Notes under the pieces: generated by a model
Told to the model about the DNA's origin: nothing
Seen by the model: only the letters and a program-made list of their open reading frames with translations
Database searches by the model: none
NCBI GenBank assembly: GCA_012521895.1
Contig: JAAYLK010000093.1
Coordinates: forward strand, 1-59,247
Source: Clostridiales bacterium
GTDB taxonomy: Bacteria; Bacillota; Clostridia; Christensenellales; Aristaeellaceae
Direction: 5' to 3'
Length of the DNA: 59,247 nt
Position numbers and translations under genes: made by a program
In this document: positions 19,284 to 26,697 of the stretch, in pieces
How positions within the stretch are numbered: the stretch's first letter is position 1
Layout: each line of letters starts with the position of its first letter

Positions 19284-22200
19284 ATGATTCAGATTGTGAC
19301 AAGCCGCGGCACCAACCTGTGGTCACAGGCGGCACAGGCATTACAGGCGTCATACGAAAAAGGCCGCAGCGTGCTGCTGCTGGTGCCGGAGCAGTACACC
19401 CTGCAGGCGGAGCGCGACGCCCTGGACATTTTGCGGGCCAAGGGCTTTTTCCGTTTGCAGGTGCTCTCCCCCAGCCGCCTGATGACGCGGGTGTTTGACC
19501 GGCTGGGGCGGGACGCGCGCAGCGTGATTGACGAGCGCGGGCAGAACCAGACGCTGGCGCGGGCGCTTTGGCAGCACAAGGATGACTTGCAGTATTACGC
19601 GTCCTCCAAGAACATGCCCGGCTTCACCAGCAAGCTGACCGAGGCCTTCAATGAGCTCAAAAGCGCGGGTCTGACGCCGGACACACTGGCGGACTGGCTG
19701 AATCAGCAGGAGCACCCCTCGCCCAAGTTTTCAGACCTGGCCACCCTGTTTACGGCCTATGAGGAGGCGATGGCCGGGCAATTGATTGACAGCGAGGACA
19801 TCCAGCGGGACTTTTTGACCAGGCTGAAGGAAGGCGCGCCCTTTGCGGGTTGGGATGTCATCGTCCATGGCTTTGACCTGCTGACCCCGCCGCTGATCCG
19901 CGTGCTGGCCATCCTAGGCGCGCAGGCGGACAGCCTGCTCATCACCATGGTGACGGAAACGCCAGGCGCCGCGGACGGCCCGGCCTTTTCCGTGGTGGAA
20001 CACAGCATCCAACAGCTGAAGGACGCCTGTCAGGAACAGGGGATGGACTGCGGTATCACCCGCTTGCCCGCGCAGAAAAATTCTGCGCCAGAGGCGCTGA
20101 ACCACCTGCAGCAGAACCTGCTGGCGCACAAGCAGCAGCCCTACACCGGGGTCATAAAAGGCCTGCGCCTGTACGCGGGCAAGACGCCGCACGAGGAAAT
20201 CAGGCGGGCAGCCCAGCAAATCCATGAGGAACTGGCCAAGGGCGCGGATCCCCGCGGCATCGCCGTCTATCTCACCCAGGACAGCTACGCAAGGATGCTT
20301 TCTGACATCTTCACCTCCTACGGCATCCCGCACTTTGTGGCTATGAAGGAAGCCATCCTGGCCCAGCCCCTGGTGCGCACCCTGCAGGACGCCCTGGCCT
20401 GCGTGCAAAGCGCCAGCTGGCGCCCGCAGGATGTGTTCAGCTACCTCAAATCCCCCTATTCCCCGCTGACGCCGGACCAGGCCTTCGCGCTGGAGAACTA
20501 CGCCAGGGCCTATGGCATCCGGGGCAGCCTGTGGCAAAAGTCCTTTGCAAGGGGCGATGAAACAGACCGTGAGGCCATGGAAGCCCTGCGGCAGGCCGCC
20601 ATCAGCCCGGTGATTCGCTTGAGGGACGGGCTGAACAAAGCCCGCGATACCCAGGCCTCCCTGGACGCGGTGCTGCGTTTCCTGGAAGACATCCAGGCCT
20701 CCGAGCGCGTGCTGCGCATCAACGAGCAGCTGCTGGGCATCGCCCTGCCTGACCAGGCTCAGCGGGCCAGCCAGGTGTGGGAGAAGCTGATGGGCCTGTT
20801 TGAGCAGATGAAGCAGCTGCTGGGCGACCAGCGCGTGCCCCTGGGCCGCTTTGCCCAGTGGCTGACGGCGGGATTGTCCCAAACCAGCCTGTCCACCCTG
20901 CCGCCGCTGCAGCACAGCGTGCAGGTGGGTGTGTTGGGCCAATTGATGGTGCGCCAGCCCCACAGCGTGTACTTGCTGGGCCTCAACAGCGGCGCCCTGT
21001 CCGTCAGGGAGGAAACCCTGCTCATGGACAACGAGCGGGTGATGCTGGAGCAGGAGCTGCGCACCCGGATGAACCTGCAGCAGGGCGAGCGCGAGCAAAT
21101 CCGCCTGCTGGACCTGTGGAAGGCCATCGCCCTGGCCCGGGACAGTGTGCACTTGAGCTACGCGCTGTCTGACGACCAGGGCAAGGCCATGGCCCCGATG
21201 ATTGAGTTGCTGCGCGTCAAGCGCATGTTCCCGCAGTTGATTGAGGAAGGCGGCGCGGTGGGCAGCGAGCGCGAAGCCCGCCCCTTCACCCCGCGCTCGG
21301 CGCTGGACGAGATTGCCCTGCGGCTGTCCCAAAAGCAGATGGACAGCGCCTGGTGGCAAGCCTGGGGCTGGCTGAAAAACACGCCCGAATGGCAGCCCTT
21401 CACCCGGGGCATTCTGGACGCCCTGGTGGGCGACCAACCTGTGAAGCGGCTGGAGGGGGCCACCGCCAAAGCGCTGCACACCAGCGGCGTGATGAGCGTG
21501 TCACGGCTGGAGAGCTTTGCCGGCTGCCCCTTTAAGCACTTTGTGGACTACGGGCTCAAGCCCCTGGAACGCAGGGAGTGGGCGCTGCAGAGCATCGACC
21601 TGGGCAACTTCTGCCACGCGGCCATGGAGGGCTTCACCGACCGGATGCTGAAGGACCCCGAGGCCTTTCATAGCATGAGCCGGGAAGGCAGCGCGCTGGT
21701 GATGGATGAGGTGCTGCAGACCCTCACCGAGGGCTGGGAGGACGCCCCCTGGGCGGACACGCCCCGGGCGAAGCAAAACGCCCGGCACACCAAAAACATC
21801 TGCCGGCGGATGGCCTGGTCGCTGACGGAAAGCCGCCAGCACTCCGATTTTGAAACGGTTGAGACCGAGCTGAACTTTGGCATGAAGGACGGCTTGCCCG
21901 CGATTGAAATCGAACTTGAGGACGGCAGCGTGCTGCGCCTGCGCGGCACCATCGACCGCCTGGATACCGCGGTGCTGGACGGGGACTTGACCCTGCTGCG
22001 CATCGTGGACTACAAGACCGGGCACAATGACCTGACCGGCGGGGATCTTGAAAAAGGCGTGCAACTGCAACTGATGCTGTACCTGAAGGCCGCGCTCAAG
22101 CTGGTGGACAAGCCTGTGCCCGCGGCCGCCGTCTACCAGCGCATGATGGACCCGCTGCCCCGGGCGGACAGCGAGCAGGAGGCCATCAAGGAAAGCCGCA

Positions 22201-22589
22201 AGCAGCTGCGCATGAACGGCCCGCTGCTGGCGGATGCCCGGGTGCTGGAGAAGCTGGACAGCGCGCAGCCGCCCCTGACGCTGGCGACCTACATCAAAAA
22301 AGACGGGGAGCTCAAGGAGAGCGGAAGGCTGCTGACCCAGGAGGAGATGGCCAGCCTGATGGATTTGGCGGAGCAGAAAACCCGGGACCTGGCGAAGGAC
22401 ATCTTTACAGGCCTCATCAACCGCTCCCCCCTGGTGCGCAGCAGCGGGCGCGCGGAATGCGCCTTTTGCGCCTACCAGGGCATCTGCCGCACAGAAAAGA
22501 TCGGCAAGGAGGCCCTGCGCCGCACCAGCCGCAAGATTAGCCTGAAGGCCCTGGCCCGGGAACAGCTGGAAGGCAGGCCCGCTTTGTAA
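19284..22589 (+). CDS. addB: ATP-dependent helicase/nuclease subunit B (AddB-like)
   Basis: 1101 residues. AddB partners AddA in processing double-strand breaks for recombination. The four cysteines of the AddB iron-sulfur staple are present at C748 (SFAGCPFKHF) and C1059, C1062, C1068 (AECAFCAYQGICR), with the 3- and 6-residue spacing known from B. subtilis. The RecB-family nuclease core is seen in IDRLD and IVDYKTG (D909, K911). Unlike standard AddB, the N-terminus lacks a Walker A motif: where GRSGSGKT is expected it reads VTSRGTNLWSQ. The ATG at 19284 follows GGAGG. No addA gene is adjacent; the next gene is an unrelated small P-loop protein with its own promoter. Confidence 0.9.
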   Translation: MIQIVTSRGTNLWSQAAQALQASYEKGRSVLLLVPEQYTLQAERDALDILRAKGFFRLQVLSPSRLMTRVFDRLGRDARSVIDERGQNQTLARALWQHKDDLQYYASSKNMPGFTSKLTEAFNELKSAGLTPDTLADWLNQQEHPSPKFSDLATLFTAYEEAMAGQLIDSEDIQRDFLTRLKEGAPFAGWDVIVHGFDLLTPPLIRVLAILGAQADSLLITMVTETPGAADGPAFSVVEHSIQQLKDACQEQGMDCGITRLPAQKNSAPEALNHLQQNLLAHKQQPYTGVIKGLRLYAGKTPHEEIRRAAQQIHEELAKGADPRGIAVYLTQDSYARMLSDIFTSYGIPHFVAMKEAILAQPLVRTLQDALACVQSASWRPQDVFSYLKSPYSPLTPDQAFALENYARAYGIRGSLWQKSFARGDETDREAMEALRQAAISPVIRLRDGLNKARDTQASLDAVLRFLEDIQASERVLRINEQLLGIALPDQAQRASQVWEKLMGLFEQMKQLLGDQRVPLGRFAQWLTAGLSQTSLSTLPPLQHSVQVGVLGQLMVRQPHSVYLLGLNSGALSVREETLLMDNERVMLEQELRTRMNLQQGEREQIRLLDLWKAIALARDSVHLSYALSDDQGKAMAPMIELLRVKRMFPQLIEEGGAVGSEREARPFTPRSALDEIALRLSQKQMDSAWWQAWGWLKNTPEWQPFTRGILDALVGDQPVKRLEGATAKALHTSGVMSVSRLESFAGCPFKHFVDYGLKPLERREWALQSIDLGNFCHAAMEGFTDRMLKDPEAFHSMSREGSALVMDEVLQTLTEGWEDAPWADTPRAKQNARHTKNICRRMAWSLTESRQHSDFETVETELNFGMKDGLPAIEIELEDGSVLRLRGTIDRLDTAVLDGDLTLLRIVDYKTGHNDLTGGDLEKGVQLQLMLYLKAALKLVDKPVPAAAVYQRMMDPLPRADSEQEAIKESRKQLRMNGPLLADARVLEKLDSAQPPLTLATYIKKDGELKESGRLLTQEEMASLMDLAEQKTRDLAKDIFTGLINRSPLVRSSGRAECAFCAYQGICRTEKIGKEALRRTSRKISLKALAREQLEGRPAL

Positions 22590-22673
22590 ATTTTTTTGCC
22601 GAAGCAAAACGGCGCAAGCGCTGTCAAAACACCGAAAAAACCAGACTGCCGCCGGGCGCGTAATCGTTTGCTG

Positions 22674-22703
22674 TTGGCGAAGCGCCACAGGATGTGGTAT
22701 ACT
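22674..22703 (+). promoter_or_regulatory. Promoter of the small P-loop gene
   Basis: TTGGCG (22674-22679), an 18-bp spacer and TATACT (22698-22703), preceded by TGG (extended -10). Confidence 0.7.
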
Positions 22704-22740
22704 CACCATACGCAGAACACATAAAGGGGGGAACTGTCCC

Positions 22741-23151
22741 ATGATTCAAGTCATCCACGGAAAAAAGGGTTCCGGGAAAACCAAGCGCATCATCGATCTG
22801 GCGAATGAGTCCATTAAGAACCAGAAAGGTGATGTTGTTTTTGTTGATGACGACAACCGGTATATGTTTGACCTGCGCCACGAAGTCCGCTTTGTGAATG
22901 CCGGGGAATACGGCATGGTCGGCCAGGAGATGTTCTTTGGCTTCCTCTGCGGGATGCTGGCCCAGAATTTTGATGTCACCCTCGTCTTGATTGACGCGTT
23001 TTTGAAGCTGATCCACGCCAACCCCAACGACACCGAGTGGTTCTTCAACTCCCTTGAGGAATTAAGCAAGAAGCGCAACATCACCTTCATCCTGTCTGTC
23101 AGCATGGATGACGCCGACGCGCCGGAGTGGATCCGCAGGCATTTTATCTAA
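22741..23151 (+). CDS. Small P-loop NTPase of unknown function
   Basis: 136 residues. A clear Walker A motif near the N-terminus, HGKKGSGKTKRI (about residues 6-17), is followed by hydrophobic strands VVFVDDDNRYMF and VTLVLIDAF that may supply a Walker B acidic residue, and by ITFILSVS. GGGGGGAA lies just before the ATG. It is short for an ATPase and I cannot name its partner or process. Small proteins of this kind in Clostridia are often given vague PilT-like names, which I would not adopt here. It has its own promoter and is followed by a hairpin. Confidence 0.7.
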   Translation: MIQVIHGKKGSGKTKRIIDLANESIKNQKGDVVFVDDDNRYMFDLRHEVRFVNAGEYGMVGQEMFFGFLCGMLAQNFDVTLVLIDAFLKLIHANPNDTEWFFNSLEELSKKRNITFILSVSMDDADAPEWIRRHFI

Positions 23152-23169
23152 GCACTGCCGCCCAAGAAA

Positions 23170-23186
23170 GCACGGTTGCACCGTGC
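23170..23186 (+). other. Perfect short hairpin between the P-loop gene and rubrerythrin
   Basis: GCACGG-TTGCA-CCGTGC without a T run; an attenuator or RNA-stability element rather than a standard terminator. Confidence 0.4.
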
Positions 23187-23236
23187 CCCCTGATTTGCGT
23201 GCGCATTATAAAGCTTGAAAAGGACGAGAAATCAAC

Positions 23237-23782
23237 ATGAAATGGATTTGTAAAGTCTGCGGTTACATCCACGAAGGCGATACTCCGCCGGACATCTGCC
23301 CGGTGTGCAAGGTGGGCAAGGAAGCCTTTGAACTGCTGGAAGCGGGCCTGAGCCTGAAGGACACCCACGTCATCGGCCTGGCGCGCGGCGTGGATGCCCG
23401 TGTCATCGCCCTGCTGCAGCAGCGTTTGCAAAATGATTGCCGCGAGGTGGCCCAGTACCTGGCCATGGCGCGCGCCGCGGACCGGGAAGGCTATCCCGAG
23501 GCCGCCAGCCTGTTTGAGCGCCTGGCGATGGAAGAAGCCCAGCACGCGGGTCGCTTGCAGGAACTGCTGGGCGAAGGCGTGTCCGAGAGCAGCCAGACCA
23601 ACCTGAAACTGCGCGTGGAAGCCGAGATGGGCGAGTGCGCGGACAAAAAAGCGCTGGCTGACCTGGCGAAGGAACTGAAGTACGACGCGGTGCACGACGC
23701 CCTGCATGAGATGGCCAAGGACGAAGCCCGCCACGCCCAGGCGTTGAATGGGCTGATGAACCGGCTGTTCCCGGCGAAGTAA
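23237..23782 (+). CDS. Reverse rubrerythrin (N-terminal rubredoxin plus ferritin-like domain)
   Basis: 181 residues. The N-terminal rubredoxin-like knot is WICKVCGYIHEG and ICPVCKVG (two CxxC pairs, residues about 5-8 and 20-23). The ferritin-like four-helix domain follows, with diiron ligands visible in DCREVAQYL, MEEAQHAGR, RVEAEMGEC and KDEARHAQA. The domain order is reversed relative to classical rubrerythrin. Proteins of this type are NADH-linked peroxidases protecting anaerobes from hydrogen peroxide and oxygen. It fits with the catalase and the class I reductase in this window. An AAAAGGACGAG ribosome site precedes the ATG. Confidence 0.92.
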   Translation: MKWICKVCGYIHEGDTPPDICPVCKVGKEAFELLEAGLSLKDTHVIGLARGVDARVIALLQQRLQNDCREVAQYLAMARAADREGYPEAASLFERLAMEEAQHAGRLQELLGEGVSESSQTNLKLRVEAEMGECADKKALADLAKELKYDAVHDALHEMAKDEARHAQALNGLMNRLFPAK

Positions 23783-23798
23783 GGTTTTATACAAAAGC

Positions 23799-23827
23799 AA
23801 AAGGAGGCACGCGATAGCCTCCTTTTT
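23799..23827 (+). terminator. Bidirectional terminator between rubrerythrin and the Gx gene
   Basis: AAAAGGAGGC-N8-GCCTCCTTTTT, with A and T runs on both sides. It lies between two convergent stops and can serve both. Confidence 0.85.
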
Positions 23828-23852
23828 GATTGCTAAAGATTTTAGCTTGGCG

Positions 23853-24377
23853 CTACTTCGCGAATCCGAACTGCTTTCTGCGCTCATAGGGCAGGAAGTG
23901 CTTCAGCCGCACCACGATGCCGCCGGTGATGCCGCCCATGGCCGCACCCACCAGCACCAGGGTGGCCGTGTAGGCCTGGGGCACGAAGATGTCATGCACG
24001 TACACCGCCACCAGCACCTGGCCTACGTTGTGCAGCACCCCGCCCACCACGCCCGCTGTGACCGGGCTGATGTCCTTGACAACGAAAACAAGCAAAATCA
24101 TGCCAATCATGCTGAGGATGCCACCGGCCAGCGACAGGCTCAAGGTAATGGGGTTCATGCCGCCAAAGAGGATGGAGGTCAGCAGCACCTTGGCCACCAT
24201 CAGCATGAGGGAGGGCCCTATGCCAAACCAGTACAGGCACAGCAGCAGCACGCAGTTGGACAGGCCCAGCTTGATGCCATAGCCCAGCCCCAGGGAGAGC
24301 AGCTTCTCAAAGTAGCCCAGGATCAGCATAATCGCGATGAACAGCCCGGAGAGGGCCAGGTTTTTGGTGGTCATCAT
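23853..24377 (-). CDS. Gx transporter family membrane protein (heptaprenyl-diphosphate synthase component I-like)
   Basis: 174 residues, almost entirely hydrophobic, with five to six transmembrane helices and repeated small-residue motifs such as GYGIKLGLSN and VVGGVLHNVGQV. This pattern fits the Hpre_diP_synt_I / Gx transporter family. It starts at tandem ATG codons overlapping the stop of the NusG-II gene, so the two are translationally coupled. Members of this pair occur in some Bacillota near flavin-based extracellular electron-transfer or quinone genes; I recall this association from the literature and nothing else from such a locus is present here. A substrate cannot be assigned. Confidence 0.8.
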   Translation of the reverse strand: MMTTKNLALSGLFIAIMLILGYFEKLLSLGLGYGIKLGLSNCVLLLCLYWFGIGPSLMLMVAKVLLTSILFGGMNPITLSLSLAGGILSMIGMILLVFVVKDISPVTAGVVGGVLHNVGQVLVAVYVHDIFVPQAYTATLVLVGAAMGGITGGIVVRLKHFLPYERRKQFGFAK

Positions 24378-24832
24378 TTCCCCCCGCTTTGCAAACGCAT
24401 GGCTTCTTCATGGTCCAGCAGCTCCAGGCTCAATTGGTGGGGCAGGCAGGTAATCCAGCGGGAGAAGGAGCGGTATTCCCGGTTTTCAAGCGTCAGCTTG
24501 CCCATGCGCATGCAGTCCTGGTTGGGGCAGTTGGCGCTGTGCATCACGACAGAATCCTTGTCAATGCGGATGATGTTCTCCTTGTTGCCGTCCTGTTTGA
24601 TGACGATTTCGGCTTCCGAATTCAGCGGCACAAGGTGGTAGTACTCATCCCCCTGCTTGATGCGCAGGTAGCTGTCCGCGTCCTGGAGTTCCACATCAAA
24701 CTTGCCCAAGGCGACGCTCAAGGTAGGGATGGCCTGCTTAACCGGCTGCGGCTTTGCCTGCTGCCCCAGAATGAGCAGCACCGCCGCCAGCACCCCAACC
24801 CCCAGCAATACCCAGATGTCCTTGCGTTTCAA
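24374..24832 (-). CDS. NusG domain II-containing membrane-anchored protein
   Basis: 152 residues with one N-terminal helix (IWVLLGVGVLAAVLLILG) that anchors an extracellular NusG domain II-like fold. It has the usual cysteines of this family: two in SANCPNQDCMRMG and one in RWITCLPHQLSLE. The family is found in anaerobic Bacillota next to Gx transporters, as here (4-bp overlap), and is unrelated in role to the transcription factor NusG. A redox or cofactor-linked function at the membrane is plausible, given the conserved Cys and the gene pairing, but unproven. Confidence 0.85.
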   Translation of the reverse strand: MKRKDIWVLLGVGVLAAVLLILGQQAKPQPVKQAIPTLSVALGKFDVELQDADSYLRIKQGDEYYHLVPLNSEAEIVIKQDGNKENIIRIDKDSVVMHSANCPNQDCMRMGKLTLENREYRSFSRWITCLPHQLSLELLDHEEAMRLQSGGK

Positions 24833-25049
24833 TGGCAGGCCTCCCGTTTGATGTCAGTTTATGATAGAGGATGAAGCGGGTCTTGTAAAGCGAAGGAAGC
24901 CGGAATAAAGCGAAAGAGGACAAATCCGGGCTTGCGCTGCAATGCAAAGATGGTTATAGTATTGAAGCGGGTTTTCACCAAGGCTTACTGCTTCTTCCGG
25001 CAGTATAATTGGCAACAAAAGAATCCGCCAACTTTGAAAAACCCAGTAC

Positions 25050-25126
25050 GCTCCCGTAGCTCAGTTGGATAGAGTGTCAGACTCCGACTCTGAAGGTCGC
25101 GCGTTCGAGTCGCGCCGGGTGCACCA
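25050..25126 (+). tRNA. tRNA-Arg (anticodon CCG)
   Basis: A 77-base cloverleaf with encoded CCA. The anticodon stem TCAGA/TCTGA closes the loop CTCCGAC, so the anticodon CCG reads CGG. The T stem is GCGCG/CGCGC with loop TTCGAGT. The acceptor arm GCTCCCG/CGGGTGC has a T-T mismatch at 3:70, and the loop has A37-C38 rather than the more usual G37-A38. A TATAAT lies at 25004-25009, about 40 bp upstream. Confidence 0.92.
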
Positions 25127-25127
25127 C

Positions 25128-25159
25128 ATGCCGTGAGAAAATCGCGGCATTTTTCTTTT
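25128..25159 (+). terminator. Terminator of the tRNA-Arg gene
   Basis: ATGCCG-N11-CGGCAT followed by TTTTCTTTTC, starting two bases after the CCA end. Confidence 0.8.
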
Positions 25160-25450
25160 CGAAGAAGTGTCTGCGGACACTTCTTCGTTTTGGAGGAACG
25201 GGAATTTCTGCCTGTTCGCATAGCTCACGGTCGGCAGAAATTCGCGGAACGATTGGGCTAAAGCCCAATCCCAAACCACCGTGCATGGGCAGAGCTCACC
25301 GCCGCCAGTGGCGGGTGAAGGTGAGTGGCAGCCCAATGAGCAAAGGAGGGTGCCAAGCGCCGTCCACGGCGTGAAGGCAGCTGACTATTGCGAATTGAGA
25401 CGCTGGTTTGGATTACTATCAGAGGGCTTCGCCCTCCGATACCTCCCGAA
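25159..25450 (-). repeat. Dispersed palindrome-rich repeat, copy 2 (inverted and longer)
   Basis: Same blocks as 16848-17040 but on the opposite strand: hairpin CGAAGAAGTGTC / GACACTTCTTCG (25160-25187), the inverted AATTTCTGCC pair (about 25200-25245) and the GAGGGCTTCGCCCTC palindrome with GATACCTCCCG edge (about 25422-25448). Between the second and third block about 100 extra bases are present, including an inverted GATTGGGC / GCCCAATC and other short palindromes. It occupies the space between tRNA-Arg and the sialidase-like gene. No gene was seen in it. Confidence 0.85.
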
Positions 25451-25462
25451 GCAATCAGTTTC

Positions 25463-25491
25463 TTGCCCTTTGACTATGAACATCGTACAAT
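25463..25491 (+). promoter_or_regulatory. Promoter of the sialidase-like gene
   Basis: TTGCCC (25463-25468), a 17-bp spacer and TACAAT (25486-25491), immediately after the edge of the repeat. Confidence 0.7.
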
Positions 25492-25523
25492 TGTTAAAAA
25501 GAATTGGACAAATGGAGGACAAC

Positions 25524-26624
25524 ATGGCTGGAAGCATCGTCCATGAACTGCCCCCGGGAGTAGGCAACCCGCGCAACAGCGAAGGCGCGTTCATTGAAAC
25601 TTCAGAGGGGCTGCTGTTTTGCTATTCCGCCTTCATTGGCACGTCTGATAGCGACCATGCGGTGGCCGACATCCGCTGCATCAGGTCACATGATGAAGGC
25701 CTGACCTGGTCTGAACCTGAGACCCTGATCACGTGTGAGCAACACAAAGCGCTGAACATCATGAGCGTGTCACTGCTGGCGCTTGACCAAGGGAAAATTG
25801 GGATGTTTTACCTGGTGCGAAAGACCTGGGGCGACATGCGGCTGTGGCTGCGGGAAAGCCTTGACGAGGGGCAGACTTGGAGCGAGGCCCGGCCCTGCAT
25901 GCCGCGGGTGGGCTATTTTGTGGTGAACAACGACCGGGTGGTCCGCTTGTCCTCCGGGCGCATCCTGGTGCCCGCGGCAGAGCACATCCCCACCTTCCAC
26001 GGCGAGGGACGGCCGGATTACAGCCCGGCATTATCCACCTTTTTTTACTCGGATGACGAGGGGTTGACCTGGCAGGAGTGCGCTGCCCCCTTGTGTGTGT
26101 GTGGCGCGCGCTCGGCCACCGGCTTGCAGGAGCCGGGCGTAGTGGAATTGCGTGACGGCTCAATCTATGCCTGGATGCGCACGGATTTATCCCGGCAGCA
26201 TCAAGGCCTGTCCAAGGATAGCGGGTACAACTGGACGCAGCCCGGCCCCTCCCCCTTTGTGTCGCCTGTGTCGCCCTTGAGCATGAAGCGCCTCACGGAC
26301 GGCCGCCTGCTGGCGCTGTGGAACCCGGTGCCGGATTACCTGACCAAGGATTTCCACCCGCGCACCGGGGGGCGCTGCCCCCTCATCACAGCGGTCAGCC
26401 AGGATGACGGCCAGCACTGGGCCGGCCCGCTGGTGCTGGAGGACAACCCGCGCGGCGGCTATTGCTACACCGCCATTCACCAAATTGGGGATGCTGTTCT
26501 GCTGGCTTACTGCGCGGGGGATGTGGATCATGACGTTGCTTGCTTGAACAAGCTTCGCATCAAGCGTTTGATGCTGTCTGAACTGGACAACCTGCCCGCG
26601 ATGTGGATGTACGGCATCGGTTGA
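25524..26624 (+). CDS. Sialidase-like BNR/Asp-box glycoside hydrolase, cytosolic
   Basis: 366 residues beginning at ATG 25524, with GGAGG five bases upstream. Five Asp-box motifs of the S-x-D-x-G-x-x-W type are visible: SHDEGLTW, SLDEGQTW, SDDEGLTW, KDSGYNW and SQDDGQHW. They mark a six-bladed beta-propeller as in GH33 sialidases and related BNR proteins. NPRNSEGAF near the N-terminus may hold one of the catalytic arginines. There is no signal peptide, so it acts inside the cell, perhaps on imported oligosaccharides. Sialidase activity is not certain because the fold also serves other hydrolases. No sialic-acid catabolic genes are in the window. Confidence 0.8.
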   Translation: MAGSIVHELPPGVGNPRNSEGAFIETSEGLLFCYSAFIGTSDSDHAVADIRCIRSHDEGLTWSEPETLITCEQHKALNIMSVSLLALDQGKIGMFYLVRKTWGDMRLWLRESLDEGQTWSEARPCMPRVGYFVVNNDRVVRLSSGRILVPAAEHIPTFHGEGRPDYSPALSTFFYSDDEGLTWQECAAPLCVCGARSATGLQEPGVVELRDGSIYAWMRTDLSRQHQGLSKDSGYNWTQPGPSPFVSPVSPLSMKRLTDGRLLALWNPVPDYLTKDFHPRTGGRCPLITAVSQDDGQHWAGPLVLEDNPRGGYCYTAIHQIGDAVLLAYCAGDVDHDVACLNKLRIKRLMLSELDNLPAMWMYGIG

Positions 26625-26644
26625 TATTGGTTCTCTAGCAAACT

Positions 26645-26676
26645 CAAAAAAACTGCCTGTTGCCGGGCAGTTTTTG
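26645..26676 (+). terminator. Bidirectional terminator between the sialidase-like gene and dnaJ
   Basis: AAAAAACTGCC-N8-GGCAGTTTTT; A and T runs on both flanks suit both convergent genes. Confidence 0.85.
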
Positions 26677-26697
26677 CTGTATTTCATTGATTTTCGC

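Noticed and set aside
25160-25187. Hairpin considered as a CRISPR-like or integron-like repeat
   Set aside because: Only two dispersed copies are present, with no regular spacers and no associated genes.
25061-25336. Minus-strand short frame across tRNA-Arg and the repeat
   Set aside because: Covers a tRNA gene and palindromic non-coding sequence; such frames are often misannotated as proteins.
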